A DNA stretch of 56,758 nucleotides from an uncultured Acholeplasmatales bacterium (GCA_944324805.1 CALUXS010000010.1:1-56758); one strand, 5' to 3'; counted from the first letter of the stretch, positions 27,154 to 35,780 are shown. The notes: generated by a model not told the origin, from the letters alone. Made by a program: numbers and translations.

Positions 27154-28926
27154 ATGAAAAAATTTTATTTAGCCTATGGCTCAAATTTGAATATAGCAGA
27201 AATGAAAAAACGTTGTCCTAGCTCTAAGGTTATAGGAAAAACGACGTTATTAGGATATAAATTAGTTAATAGAAGATATTTAACAATAGAGGAAGAAAAA
27301 GATTCAAAGGTATATCTTGGAGTATATGAGATTGAAGATATTGATTTACCTAAATTAGACTTTTATGAGGATTATCCTAACCTATACTATAAAAAAGAGA
27401 TTGAAGTTGAAGTTAATGGAAAAAGTGTCAATGCTCTAATTTATATAATGAATGAAGGCTATAATATTGAAAGAGCAACGGTTAGCTATGAAAAAATTTG
27501 TATAGAAGGTTATAAAGATTTTGGTTTTCCTGAGGAAGAAATAAAAAAATGCTTTAGGGAAAGCAAGGGTCTATTAGAAAGACAACAAGATTACTATAGG
27601 CTCGGAGTAACAAAAGATTATAGTTTTAGAATAATGATGTTAAAAAAGCTAAAAAATGTTATTTATGATAATGAAAATATAATATATGATGCTCTAAAAA
27701 AAGATTTAAATAAAAGTGAATATGAATCCTATATGACAGAAATTAGTATGGTATATACGGAAATTAATTACTTTTTAAAAAATCTAAAAAAGCTTATGAA
27801 ACCTAGAAAGGTAAAAACACCTATCACTGTTTTTCCTGCTAATGGTTATTTATATCAAGAACCATATGGAAATGTTTTAATAATAGGTCCATGGAATTAT
27901 CCACTTCAACTTACTTTAGCCCCTTTAGTAGGAGCAATTGCAGGAGGAAACACTGCTATTATTAAAACTTCAGAATTATCTCCTAATACTAGTATGGTAA
28001 TTGAAAAAATTATTAAGGAAGCTTTCGCTGAGGAATATATAAGTGTAGTCTCAGGAGGTGTAGAAGAATCTACAAAACTCTTGAAACAAAAATTTAATAA
28101 AATATTTTTTACAGGTAGTGTAAGAGTTGGAAAAATTATTATGGAGCACGCTAGTAAGAATTTAGTCCCAGTTACGCTAGAACTTGGTGGTAAGAGCCCT
28201 GTGATAGTTACAAAAAACGCTAATTTAGATTTAGCTTGTAAACGTATTGTATGGGGAAAAATATTAAATGCTGGACAAACATGTGTTGCTCCTGACTATG
28301 TATTTGTAGATGAAAATATTAAAGATGAATTTATAAATAAACTTAAAATATACATTGTAGAGATGCTTGGTGAAGATGCTATTAATAATGAAAACTATCC
28401 TAAAATAATTTCAAAAAATCATTTTGATCGTTTAGTTAATATGATCGATAAGGAATCATTAGTATTCGGAGGAAATTATGATAATAACAAATTAAAAATA
28501 GCTCCTACTATCTTCTTAAATCCAAATATGGATTTGAAAATTTTAGAAGAAGAAATATTTGGTCCTTTATTACCTGTTTTGACATATGATGATATTAATG
28601 ATGTATATGATTATATTTTAGATCATGATAAGCCTTTAGCCTTATATTTATTTAGCGATGACAAAAGAGAGCAAAAAGAGGTGATAGAAAAGCTATCATT
28701 CGGAGGCGGAGCAATCAATGATACTATTTTACATCTCACTTGTGATAATCTTCCTTTTGGGGGAGTAGGTGCTAGTGGAATGGGTACTTATCATGGTAAG
28801 GCTAGTTTCGAAGCTTTTACGCATCAAAAAAGTATTTTAAAAAAGAAGAATTATTTAGATATAAAGCTTAGATATTATCCATTTACAAATGAAAAACTAA
28901 AAAAAATTAAGAAGTTAATGAAGTAG
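27154..28926 (+). CDS. Fusion: gamma-glutamylcyclotransferase-like (AIG2) domain + aldehyde dehydrogenase
   Basis: The 590-residue protein joins two enzymes. Residues 1-130 are a GGCT/AIG2-like fold (YLAYGSNLNIAEM; LDFYEDYPNLYY with the conserved Glu), a family that cleaves gamma-glutamyl groups with cyclisation. Residues 143-590 are a full class-3-type NAD(P)-dependent aldehyde dehydrogenase: IGPWNYPL, FTGSVRVGK, LELGGKSPV (general-base Glu), NAGQTCVAPD (nucleophile Cys, about 387) and FGPLLPV. The junction is in frame and no ATG or ribosome site precedes the ALDH part, so it is a true fusion. It heads an operon with EFR1 and EEP genes. Confidence 0.88.
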   Translation: MKKFYLAYGSNLNIAEMKKRCPSSKVIGKTTLLGYKLVNRRYLTIEEEKDSKVYLGVYEIEDIDLPKLDFYEDYPNLYYKKEIEVEVNGKSVNALIYIMNEGYNIERATVSYEKICIEGYKDFGFPEEEIKKCFRESKGLLERQQDYYRLGVTKDYSFRIMMLKKLKNVIYDNENIIYDALKKDLNKSEYESYMTEISMVYTEINYFLKNLKKLMKPRKVKTPITVFPANGYLYQEPYGNVLIIGPWNYPLQLTLAPLVGAIAGGNTAIIKTSELSPNTSMVIEKIIKEAFAEEYISVVSGGVEESTKLLKQKFNKIFFTGSVRVGKIIMEHASKNLVPVTLELGGKSPVIVTKNANLDLACKRIVWGKILNAGQTCVAPDYVFVDENIKDEFINKLKIYIVEMLGEDAINNENYPKIISKNHFDRLVNMIDKESLVFGGNYDNNKLKIAPTIFLNPNMDLKILEEEIFGPLLPVLTYDDINDVYDYILDHDKPLALYLFSDDKREQKEVIEKLSFGGGAINDTILHLTCDNLPFGGVGASGMGTYHGKASFEAFTHQKSILKKKNYLDIKLRYYPFTNEKLKKIKKLMK

Positions 28927-28934
28927 GTGATTAT

Positions 28935-29669
28935 ATGATTTATGGAATTTATTTTAGTCCTACAGGTAGTACTAAAGTGGTGGTTGAATATTTAGCAGAA
29001 GCTGATAAATTAATTGACATTACAAATGAAAATATAAAAATAGAGTTTTGTAAGGATGATGTTGTTTATGTCGGAGTACCATCCTTTGGTGGAAGAGTTC
29101 CCGGTTTAGCTTTAGAGAGAATGAATGAAATAGTTGGTAATAATGCGCGTGCAGTTTTAATATCAGCATATGGTAATAGAGCTAGTGAAGATACTCTAAT
29201 AGAGCTTAGTGATTTCTTGAAAAATAAGGGGTTTACAATTTTATGTGGAATAGAAGCAGTTTGTAGACATTCAATTTTTACAGAAGTTGCAAAAGATAGA
29301 CCAGATTTAAAAGATTTTTTAGATTATGATTATTTTAAAAAGAAAATAGAATCATTATTACTTAAGGAATATAAGGAACCGATTATACCTGGTAATAGAC
29401 CTTATAAAATGTCTAAGCCAGCTAAATTAATCCCTTTAACTAATTCTTTTTGTAATGATTGTGGTCTTTGTGTTAAAAAGTGTCCTACAAAAGCAATAGA
29501 TAGTAATAATTTCCATAAAATAGATGAAAATCTATGTATATCTTGTATGCGCTGTATTCATATTTGCCCAAGTCATGCAAAGCATATAGAAGAGAAAACA
29601 TTTAAAATGCTAGAAGAAAAATTAATGCCTTTTTTTGCTGAAAGGAAAAATAATAATTTTTATTGCTGA
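28935..29669 (+). CDS. EFR1-type flavodoxin-ferredoxin fusion protein
   Basis: The 244-residue protein combines an FMN-binding flavodoxin-like domain (YFSPTGSTKVVVEYLA at about 5-20; VPSFGGRVP) with a C-terminal ferredoxin domain holding two [4Fe-4S] motifs, CNDCGLCVKKCP (about 175-186) and CISCMRCIHICP (about 203-214). Such proteins shuttle electrons in anaerobes. Eight bases separate it from the GGCT-ALDH gene, suggesting that electrons from aldehyde oxidation or another redox step are handled together. It ends in TGA. GTAGGTGATT precedes the ATG. Confidence 0.9.
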   Translation: MIYGIYFSPTGSTKVVVEYLAEADKLIDITNENIKIEFCKDDVVYVGVPSFGGRVPGLALERMNEIVGNNARAVLISAYGNRASEDTLIELSDFLKNKGFTILCGIEAVCRHSIFTEVAKDRPDLKDFLDYDYFKKKIESLLLKEYKEPIIPGNRPYKMSKPAKLIPLTNSFCNDCGLCVKKCPTKAIDSNNFHKIDENLCISCMRCIHICPSHAKHIEEKTFKMLEEKLMPFFAERKNNNFYC

Positions 29670-29680
29670 GGTGAATTAAT

Positions 29681-30766
29681 ATGGTGATTTTGTGGATACT
29701 ATTAGCAATTTTCTTGTTTTTAATCTTGGTATTAGTAGGATATTATATTTATTTAGCAACAAGTTATTATCGTATTGAAGATGATTTGAAAATAAAAATA
29801 GAAGAAAATGCAATGCAATGCATTAATTTAGGTGAAAAATATAGTATTTTAACAACAAATATAGGATTTGGTGCCTATAGTGATTCTTATACCTTTTTTA
29901 TGGATAGAGGTGTAATGGAAAATGGTAAGATTAATCATGGTAGGTATAGTAAAGCAAGAAGTAAATTAGAGTGTCTAGAAAATGTTAATGGTTCTATAGC
30001 TTTAGTTAAAAGCTATAATCCTGATTTTGTTTTTTTTCAAGAAGTAGATACCGATTCTACACGTTCGTATCATATAAATCAAGCTCAGATGATAAAAAAG
30101 GAATTTAGAAAATATTCTGCTAGCTTTGGAGTTAATTTTCATAGTGCATTTTTGGCTTATCCTCTTTATTCTTTTCATGGAAAATCAAATTCGGGTTTAC
30201 TTACTTTAGCTAATAAAAAAATAGATGAAGCCATTAGAAAAAGTTTACCTATAGATGAAGGAATGTTCTCTCGTTTTTTCGATTTAGATAGAGCAATTGT
30301 TATTAACTACTTACCAATTTCAAATGGCAAAAAATTAGTACTAATAAATTGTCATTTATCTGCCTATGACAAGGGTGGAAAATATCGTGAACTTCAGACT
30401 AAACTTTTATCTTCTTTACTAGAAAATTTATATAAAGATGGTAACTATGTTATAGCCGGTGGTGATTTTAATCAGGATATAAGTGATAGTATTGATTATT
30501 TCCCTACAAAAGAAAAGGTGCCATATTGGGTAAAAAAATTTAAAAAAGAATATTTGTCTAATAATTTTTATTTTGCTGATGCTAAAAATAATGCCCCTAC
30601 TTGTAGAGGGGCAAACATTCCCTATGAGAAAGGGATTTCTTATCTAACTGTAATTGATGGCTTTATTCTTTCAAAAAATATTGAGGTTATAAAGGTATTT
30701 AATGTAGAAAATGAATTTAAATATAGTGACCATAATCCTGTTTATTTAGAATTCATTTTAAAATAG
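29681..30766 (+). CDS. Membrane-anchored endonuclease/exonuclease/phosphatase-fold protein
   Basis: The 361-residue protein has one N-terminal membrane anchor (about 3-28) and an EEP (DNase I-like) domain: TTNIGFGAYSD, FFQEVDTDST with the metal-binding Glu, NCHLSAYDKGGK with a catalytic His, AGGDFNQDI and SDHNPVYLEF at the end. EEP members cleave phosphodiesters in nucleic acids, sphingomyelin or inositol phosphates; the substrate is not clear. The anchor places the domain outside the cell or at the membrane surface. It lies 11 bases after EFR1 and ends one base from the convergent MFS gene. Confidence 0.85.
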   Translation: MVILWILLAIFLFLILVLVGYYIYLATSYYRIEDDLKIKIEENAMQCINLGEKYSILTTNIGFGAYSDSYTFFMDRGVMENGKINHGRYSKARSKLECLENVNGSIALVKSYNPDFVFFQEVDTDSTRSYHINQAQMIKKEFRKYSASFGVNFHSAFLAYPLYSFHGKSNSGLLTLANKKIDEAIRKSLPIDEGMFSRFFDLDRAIVINYLPISNGKKLVLINCHLSAYDKGGKYRELQTKLLSSLLENLYKDGNYVIAGGDFNQDISDSIDYFPTKEKVPYWVKKFKKEYLSNNFYFADAKNNAPTCRGANIPYEKGISYLTVIDGFILSKNIEVIKVFNVENEFKYSDHNPVYLEFILK

Positions 30767-30767
30767 T

Positions 30768-32108
30768 TTAATTTTCTAAAATTTCACTAGTCAATGCTAG
30801 GTCAGTTTCTAATACGATATCTGAATTAGCATTGACTTTTTTATTTTTTTCCTTTAAAGAAATAAGGAAAACTATTCCACCTATTAAAACTAAAAATACT
30901 AGAGGGATTATACCTAAATTCGCATTGTTTGTCGCTTGATTAATAATTCCAAAGAGTAATGTACCTAGAAAGCTAGCACCTTTTCCAAATGCATCATATA
31001 AAGAGAAGAACTCTCCACTTTTATTTTCAGGAATAATTTTTGCAAAATAGCTTCTTGACAATGATTGAATTCCACCTTGAAATAGTCCAACACAAATAGC
31101 AAGTACCCAAAACATCCAATTGCTATTTATAAAGCAAGCAAAAGTTGTTATTCCTAAATAACCTATTATGCAGCAAATGATTGACTTTTCTGTTTTTATT
31201 CTTTTAGAAAGTAATGCAAAGATAATACTAGAAGGAAAAGCAATAAATTGCACGCCTATTAGAGCAATTAATGCTTGTATTTGATCAACACCTAAAGATT
31301 CAGATACCTTGATTGCTAATTCTATTATTGAATAGACTGCATCAATGTAGAAGAAAAAGGCAATTAAAAACAAGAAGATTTTTTTGTGCTTTTTGGCATC
31401 TTTAAAAGTTTCTATTAATGTTTTGTATGAACTTTTTAGGAGGTTACCTTCTTTTTTTATAAAGTTTTTTTGTTTATAGGTTTTGAAAACAGGAATAGTA
31501 AAAATTAACCACCAAATAGCATTTATTGCAAAACAAATCAAATATCCCCATGGGCAAGCTAAACTTGCCTCCATACTTGGTGTAGTTGTATTATAATTTT
31601 GAAATCCTAAGGCAACTATAGCGATGCCGATTAAAAAAGGTATAACACTAAAAACGTATCCAAGAGCATATCCGTATGTAGATACCTTATCCATTCTTTC
31701 TTTCGATGTAATATCTACAAGCATAGAGTCATAAATCATCAATGCCCCATTATATAGGACTTTTGTTAAGATTAAAATTATAAGCCAAAGAATATAATTC
31801 ATAGGAATACCAAGAGCAATGCAGCCTAAAATTCCTAGAAGGCTAAGTAACATAAATATTGGTCTTTTCATTCCTTCGCGATCACTAATAGTTCCAATTA
31901 GAGGACCAACAAAGACAGCAATTAAGGTTACAATACTAGCACTATAGCTCCATAAACTATTACTTAAAGAGGTACTGATGTTATTATTTTTTGTTAATAT
32001 ACCAAAAAAAAGTGCAAATAATGATACCGATACCATTGTAAAGGCACTATTTCCAACATCATATAAAATCCACGCTTTTTCTTGTTTAGTTAATTTTTGT
32101 TTGTTCAT
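30768..32108 (-). CDS. MFS transporter, UMF1/Atg22-like
   Basis: The 446-residue protein has 12 predicted membrane segments and the family start KQEKAWILYDVGNSAFT, characteristic of the Atg22-like (UMF1) branch, whose eukaryotic members export amino acids from the vacuole. The MFS A-loop appears as GTISDREGMKRP (about residues 75-86). The bacterial substrate is unknown. ATG 32108 follows GGGTGAT; an in-frame start 12 bases upstream overlaps that site. Its 3' end contains a hairpin terminator for the opposite strand. Confidence 0.85.
   Translation of the reverse strand: MNKQKLTKQEKAWILYDVGNSAFTMVSVSLFALFFGILTKNNNISTSLSNSLWSYSASIVTLIAVFVGPLIGTISDREGMKRPIFMLLSLLGILGCIALGIPMNYILWLIILILTKVLYNGALMIYDSMLVDITSKERMDKVSTYGYALGYVFSVIPFLIGIAIVALGFQNYNTTTPSMEASLACPWGYLICFAINAIWWLIFTIPVFKTYKQKNFIKKEGNLLKSSYKTLIETFKDAKKHKKIFLFLIAFFFYIDAVYSIIELAIKVSESLGVDQIQALIALIGVQFIAFPSSIIFALLSKRIKTEKSIICCIIGYLGITTFACFINSNWMFWVLAICVGLFQGGIQSLSRSYFAKIIPENKSGEFFSLYDAFGKGASFLGTLLFGIINQATNNANLGIIPLVFLVLIGGIVFLISLKEKNKKVNANSDIVLETDLALTSEILEN
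30790..30852 (+). terminator. Plus-strand terminator inside the MFS 3' coding region
   Basis: GTCAATGCTA (30790-30799) pairs with TAGCATTGAC (30827-30836), with an inner TCAG/CTGA stem, followed by TTTTTTATTTTTTT. It would end transcripts of the GGCT-ALDH/EFR1/EEP operon. The bases also encode the last residues of the transporter. Confidence 0.65.
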
Positions 32109-32213
32109 TATATCACCCATAGCTATTTTATAGTTATAAAAATACTTTTTCTATAGATTAAACTAATGTTGACAAACAATTTACATAGCTTTACAAAAAA
32201 TTTATAAAAAATT

Positions 32214-32292
32214 TTGGCACTTACCTATTGACATTGCCAAAAATAAGAGTATACTATAATTGTAATTGGCAGAGAGACATAAAGAGTGCCAA
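32214..32292 (+). promoter_or_regulatory. hsp20 promoter with two CIRCE-like operators
   Basis: The promoter is TTGACA (32228-32233), 16 bp, TATACT (32250-32255). It is bracketed by two 27-bp inverted repeats of identical layout: TTGGCA-N15-TGCCAA at 32214-32240 (covering the -35) and at 32266-32292 (in the leader). The classical CIRCE is TTAGCACTC-N9-GAGTGCTAA, also 27 bp. The right arm of the second site, GAGTGCCAA, and the left arm of the first, TTGGCACTT, differ from it by one or two bases per arm. HrcA repression, relieved by heat, is inferred. Confidence 0.75.
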
Positions 32293-32308
32293 TAAGGAGG
32301 AAAGCAAT

Positions 32309-32674
32309 ATGAATGATTTTTGGTATGATTTTTTCAATAACGTTAATTATAAGGAAAGCTTCCCAGTAGATGTAATCTCAAAGGAAGACTTGTATGAGGT
32401 TTATGCAAACCTACCAGGCTTTAGTAAAGAAGAGGTAAGCGTAAGCTTTGATAATGGTTACCTAACAATAGGAGCAAAGCATAAGGAGGTAGAAGGAGAA
32501 AGAGTAAATTATGTATTACGTGAACGCTCAAGAAAAGCATTAAAGCGTTCAATCTACTTCGGAGATTTAAATGAAGATCATATAGGAGCAAAACTAGAAA
32601 ACGGAGTATTGAAGGTAAGTATTTATCTAAAGAAGCCAGAAATAAAAGAAAAAAAGGCTATTACAATCGAATAA
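32309..32674 (+). CDS. Hsp20/alpha-crystallin small heat shock protein 1
   Basis: Small heat shock proteins are ATP-independent holdases that bind unfolding proteins. The 121-residue protein has a short N-terminus (MNDFWYDFFNNV) and an alpha-crystallin domain from about 18 to 110: DLYEVYANLPGFSKEEVSVS, YLTIGAKH and the LENGVLKVSI motif (A-x-x-x-n-GVL). ATG 32309 follows AAGGAGG; upstream in-frame codons lie in the promoter. It is transcribed with the second Hsp20 gene 29 bases later and is controlled by the tandem operators above. Confidence 0.93.
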   Translation: MNDFWYDFFNNVNYKESFPVDVISKEDLYEVYANLPGFSKEEVSVSFDNGYLTIGAKHKEVEGERVNYVLRERSRKALKRSIYFGDLNEDHIGAKLENGVLKVSIYLKKPEIKEKKAITIE

Positions 32675-32703
32675 TAAAAAGAAAAATGAAGGAGGAAAAT
32701 AAT

Positions 32704-33102
32704 ATGAGAAAGCAAAATGCCTTAAGTATCTTTGATGAAATGGGTGAAATGTTTGAAGAATTATTTCCTGTTTCAGCAAATAATATGAAATCAGATGTAA
32801 AGGAGCTAGAAAATGAATATGTAATAGACATAGAACTTCCAGGATATAAAAAAGAGGAAGTAAGTGTAGATTACAATGAAGGCTACTTAACAGTAAAAGC
32901 AAGTCATAATGATAGTAGTGAGGATAAGAAGCATAAGTATATACGTCAAGAGATAAGAAGAAGTATGCAAGAAAGAAGCTACTATGTAGGAGACATAGAA
33001 GAAGAAAAGGTAAAGGCCAAGATGGAAAATGGAATACTAGAATTAAGAATTCCAAAGGTAGAGGCTTTACCTGAAAAAACAAACCAAATCTTAATTGAAT
33101 AA
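32704..33102 (+). CDS. Hsp20/alpha-crystallin small heat shock protein 2
   Basis: The 132-residue paralogue of the preceding protein has MRKQNALSIFDEMGEMFEELF at the N-terminus and an alpha-crystallin domain (about 33-125; DIELPGYKKEEVSVDY, YLTVKASH, MENGILELRIPK). An ATG at 32686 is rejected because the ribosome site AAGGAGG lies between it and ATG 32704. Two co-transcribed, diverged Hsp20s can form mixed oligomers. Both genes are unusually rich in AAG, GAG and GTA codons compared with neighbours, consistent with high expression on induction. A strong terminator follows. Confidence 0.93.
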   Translation: MRKQNALSIFDEMGEMFEELFPVSANNMKSDVKELENEYVIDIELPGYKKEEVSVDYNEGYLTVKASHNDSSEDKKHKYIRQEIRRSMQERSYYVGDIEEEKVKAKMENGILELRIPKVEALPEKTNQILIE

Positions 33103-33107
33103 AAATA

Positions 33108-33138
33108 AATCCGTAGGAAAAACCTACGGATTTTTTTA
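33108..33138 (+). terminator. Terminator of the hsp20 operon
   Basis: AATCCGTAGG (33108-33117), AAAAA loop, CCTACGGATT (33123-33132), then T-run. Confidence 0.9.
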
Positions 33139-33147
33139 TAATATTTT

Positions 33148-33176
33148 TTGCAAAATTGATTTAAATTTGTTATTAT
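33148..33176 (+). promoter_or_regulatory. Probable promoter of the surface protein gene
   Basis: TTGCAA (33148-33153), 17 bp, TATTAT (33171-33176). A further TATAAT at 33178 lacks a correctly spaced -35. Confidence 0.45.
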
Positions 33177-33219
33177 ATATAATATGAGGGTTACTTTTCT
33201 TGCTTAATAGGAGGTAAAA

Positions 33220-35193
33220 ATGAAAAAGCTTTTTTTATTACTTTTTTTTAGTCTTAGCATTGTAGCTGTTTTCCAAATAAATGCAAGGGCCGCTTCTAAT
33301 CAAGTTTTGACAATCGATGGAGTTGATCTTTTGACAACTAATGAAGTTGAACTAGAAAGTGGAAAGGCAACATATGATGAAAAAAATAACACTTTAACAC
33401 TTGATAATGCAGTAACTAAAAATAAAGGACTTGACGTCAAAAACATGGATTTGAATATTAGCGTAATTGGGGAAAATGTATTGTCAGTTGAGGATGATAA
33501 TAATAGTATAAATTTAATTAATTGTGGTAATATGACGCTTATAGGAAAAGATGAAAGCAAATTAAAATTATCATCAACAATGTATATAGATAATAGTCAA
33601 ATCACTCTAGAAAATATTTTTATTGACGCTACTTTAGATAATATGGAATATACTAAAGCAGCTATTAGTATGCAAAATAATGCTAGTTTAATTTTAAATG
33701 GAAATGCATATATTAAAGCTAGAGGCTCACTAAATCCATTAGGTATTTACGCTCATGCTATAGAGGCCCGTAATATTACCTTAAATAAAAATTCTAAATT
33801 AGAATTATATGGCGGTAAAGATGGCACTAAAAATAATGGTACAGCAATTAGTGGTGAGGGTGCTAATATAACCTTAAATGAAGAAGCATCGATTGAAATT
33901 CTTGGATATAATGCAGCTGGTATTGATGCAGATAATTTAATTTTAAACGATAAGGCAAATATTAATATTCAAATTGAAAATGATTCTACATATAGTAATG
34001 AATATGCATTTGGTCTAATAATTCATAATAAATTAGAAGTTAACGATGATGCTAATTTAGATATTTACTCAGCAGGTGCTGGAATACTTGGAATGCAAGA
34101 AATAACTACATATAGTATAAATGATAACGCTAAAGTTAATATTTTTACTTCTAATGACTATCCTGGTATTTATGCTTTAAACGCTAGCATTAATTTAAAC
34201 AATAGTGCTAATTTAAATATTACATCGACAAAATCAAACTTTGGAATTATTGCTAAATCATTAGATGTAACTGGAAATACAATTCTAAAGGTAGATACTA
34301 AAAATTATGGTTGTTCTATTTATTTAGATGATTATTTAAATCTTACAACAGGAGAAATTAGGGTAAATAGTAATATAAGAGCAACAGGAAGAATAACTAT
34401 AAATTCAGGTATTTTAGTTGCTGAAGAAATCATAAGTGCAACTTCAAAAATAGAAATACTTTCTGGTGATATTTCTATTTCTAAGATTTCCTCTAATTTA
34501 CCTGCTACTTTATTTATTTCGCTTTCAGAAGAGGCTAAGAATTTTATTACGCTTGAAAAATATAATTATGAAGTAGGAGAAATAGTAAATTTAAATGTTG
34601 TAGTTGGTTTTGATAAGCTTATATATGCTAATAATACTTTAGTTGAAAATAATAGTTTTGTAATGCCTAATGAAATTGTTTATATTACAATTAGAGAAAC
34701 AACTATTGAAAAGGCTGATTATAAAGAATTAGAAAAGTTAGTTGATAAAGCCAATGCTTTAGACAAAACTTTATATAAAAATTTTGATACAGTAGAAGCT
34801 ATTATAGAAGAGATTGATTGGGATAAAACTGCAAATGAGCAAGATATAGTTGATGATTATTGTAATAGATTATCAGAAGCCATAAATCAATTAGAGTATA
34901 AGGAAGCAGATTATTCACGTGTTAATAGTATAATTGAAAGAGCTAATTCACTAGATAAAACAATATATAAGGATTTTTCTCCTGTCGATGAAGCAATAGC
35001 CCAGGTTGTTTATGGCAAGGATATAAGAGAACAAGATGTTGTTGATGGCTATGCAAAAAAAATTGAAAAGGCAATTAATGAGTTAGAACTTAAAGGAAAT
35101 TATGCTTGGTATTTTATAGGTGGAAGTTTAGTTTTAGTAATGTTAATCGGAATAGGTGCAGTTTTGGTAATTAGAAAAAAGAATGCTAAATAA
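33220..35193 (+). CDS. Surface protein with beta-solenoid region, two FIVAR-like repeats and a C-terminal anchor
   Basis: The 657-residue protein has a signal peptide (MKKLFLLLFFSLSIVAVF...ARA, cut near 25). A long stretch of short beta-strand repeats follows (about 30-420; units such as LILNDKANINI and LNNSANLNI), resembling the carbohydrate-binding-type solenoids of gut Firmicutes. Two copies of a helical module of about 65 residues come next (about 505-630; ADYKELEKLVDKANALDKTLYK and ADYSRVNSIIERANSLDKTIYK), like FIVAR domains. A TM helix and basic tail (IRKKNAK) end it. It is therefore an anchored extracellular protein, probably for attachment or glycan binding. Confidence 0.82.
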   Translation: MKKLFLLLFFSLSIVAVFQINARAASNQVLTIDGVDLLTTNEVELESGKATYDEKNNTLTLDNAVTKNKGLDVKNMDLNISVIGENVLSVEDDNNSINLINCGNMTLIGKDESKLKLSSTMYIDNSQITLENIFIDATLDNMEYTKAAISMQNNASLILNGNAYIKARGSLNPLGIYAHAIEARNITLNKNSKLELYGGKDGTKNNGTAISGEGANITLNEEASIEILGYNAAGIDADNLILNDKANINIQIENDSTYSNEYAFGLIIHNKLEVNDDANLDIYSAGAGILGMQEITTYSINDNAKVNIFTSNDYPGIYALNASINLNNSANLNITSTKSNFGIIAKSLDVTGNTILKVDTKNYGCSIYLDDYLNLTTGEIRVNSNIRATGRITINSGILVAEEIISATSKIEILSGDISISKISSNLPATLFISLSEEAKNFITLEKYNYEVGEIVNLNVVVGFDKLIYANNTLVENNSFVMPNEIVYITIRETTIEKADYKELEKLVDKANALDKTLYKNFDTVEAIIEEIDWDKTANEQDIVDDYCNRLSEAINQLEYKEADYSRVNSIIERANSLDKTIYKDFSPVDEAIAQVVYGKDIREQDVVDGYAKKIEKAINELELKGNYAWYFIGGSLVLVMLIGIGAVLVIRKKNAK

Positions 35194-35207
35194 GGCTTGA
35201 ATAGATA

Positions 35208-35238
35208 TTGACTATAGGGTTAGACTATAGTTTATACT
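35208..35238 (+). promoter_or_regulatory. MerR-type promoter/operator before a GNAT gene
   Basis: TTGACT (35208-35213) and TATACT (35233-35238) are 19 bp apart, too long for efficient SigA use. The spacer carries the dyad ACTATAG-N7-CTATAGT (35211-35231). This combination is the signature of promoters activated by MerR-family regulators, such as those of multidrug and polyamine acetyltransferase genes in Bacillus. Confidence 0.6.
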
Positions 35239-35268
35239 GACATTGGATAAGAGAAAAGAGGTATATTT

Positions 35269-35706
35269 ATGAATATCCAATTTGTTCCTCTTACAAAAGA
35301 AAATGAGGCTAGACTTTTAGGCTTAGAAATATATAAGAGCCAAAAGGGTTTTGTAGAGGATATGTCAGATTCTATTGAGTTAGCTAAAGAAAATCAAGAT
35401 TGGAAGGCAGTAGGTATCTATGATGATAGCCTACTAGTAGGCTTTGCATTATATGGAAAGTGGAAGGATGAAGTATGGTTAGATCGCTTCTTAATTTCTA
35501 AAGATTATCAAGGTAGAGGATATGGAAAAAATTCTTTAAGCATGATGATTACCTATCTAAAAAATGCTTATAACCCTAAGAATATTTATTTAAGTGTATT
35601 CAAAGAAAACACTAAAGCTATAGGTCTTTATCAAAATTTTGGTTTTAAATTCGATGGTAGGCTAGATACACATGGTGAAATGGTAATGGAGCTTGCTATC
35701 AATTAA
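35269..35706 (+). CDS. GNAT acetyltransferase, polyamine N-acetyltransferase-like
   Basis: The 145-residue protein resembles BltD/PaiA-type spermine/spermidine acetyltransferases: FVPLTKENEARLLGLEI at the start, VGFALYGKW, WLDRFLISKDYQGRGYGKNSL (acetyl-CoA loop QGRGYG, about 84-89), and KENTKAIGLYQNFGFKFDG. Polyamine acetylation detoxifies excess spermidine or spermine; the exact substrate is inferred from resemblance only. AAAGAGG precedes the ATG. Its promoter has a 19-bp spacer with a MerR-type dyad, as the Bacillus blt operon has, but no MerR gene is in the window. A terminator follows. Confidence 0.85.
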   Translation: MNIQFVPLTKENEARLLGLEIYKSQKGFVEDMSDSIELAKENQDWKAVGIYDDSLLVGFALYGKWKDEVWLDRFLISKDYQGRGYGKNSLSMMITYLKNAYNPKNIYLSVFKENTKAIGLYQNFGFKFDGRLDTHGEMVMELAIN

Positions 35707-35714
35707 TATTTATT

Positions 35715-35745
35715 AAACAGCCATTTTTGGCTGTTTTTTCTTTTT
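35715..35745 (+). terminator. Terminator after GNAT gene
   Basis: ACAGCCA (35717-35723) pairs with TGGCTGT (35728-35734), then TTTTTCTTTTT. Confidence 0.8.
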
Positions 35746-35780
35746 AAAAAAGTTATAATTATTATAAGGAGATGTTAAGA

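Noticed and set aside
32627-33082. Long Leu/Phe-rich minus-strand frame opposite the second hsp20 gene
   Set aside because: It arises from the purine-rich coding strand of hsp20 read backwards; it has no start signal and covers the hsp20 ribosome site and coding sequence.
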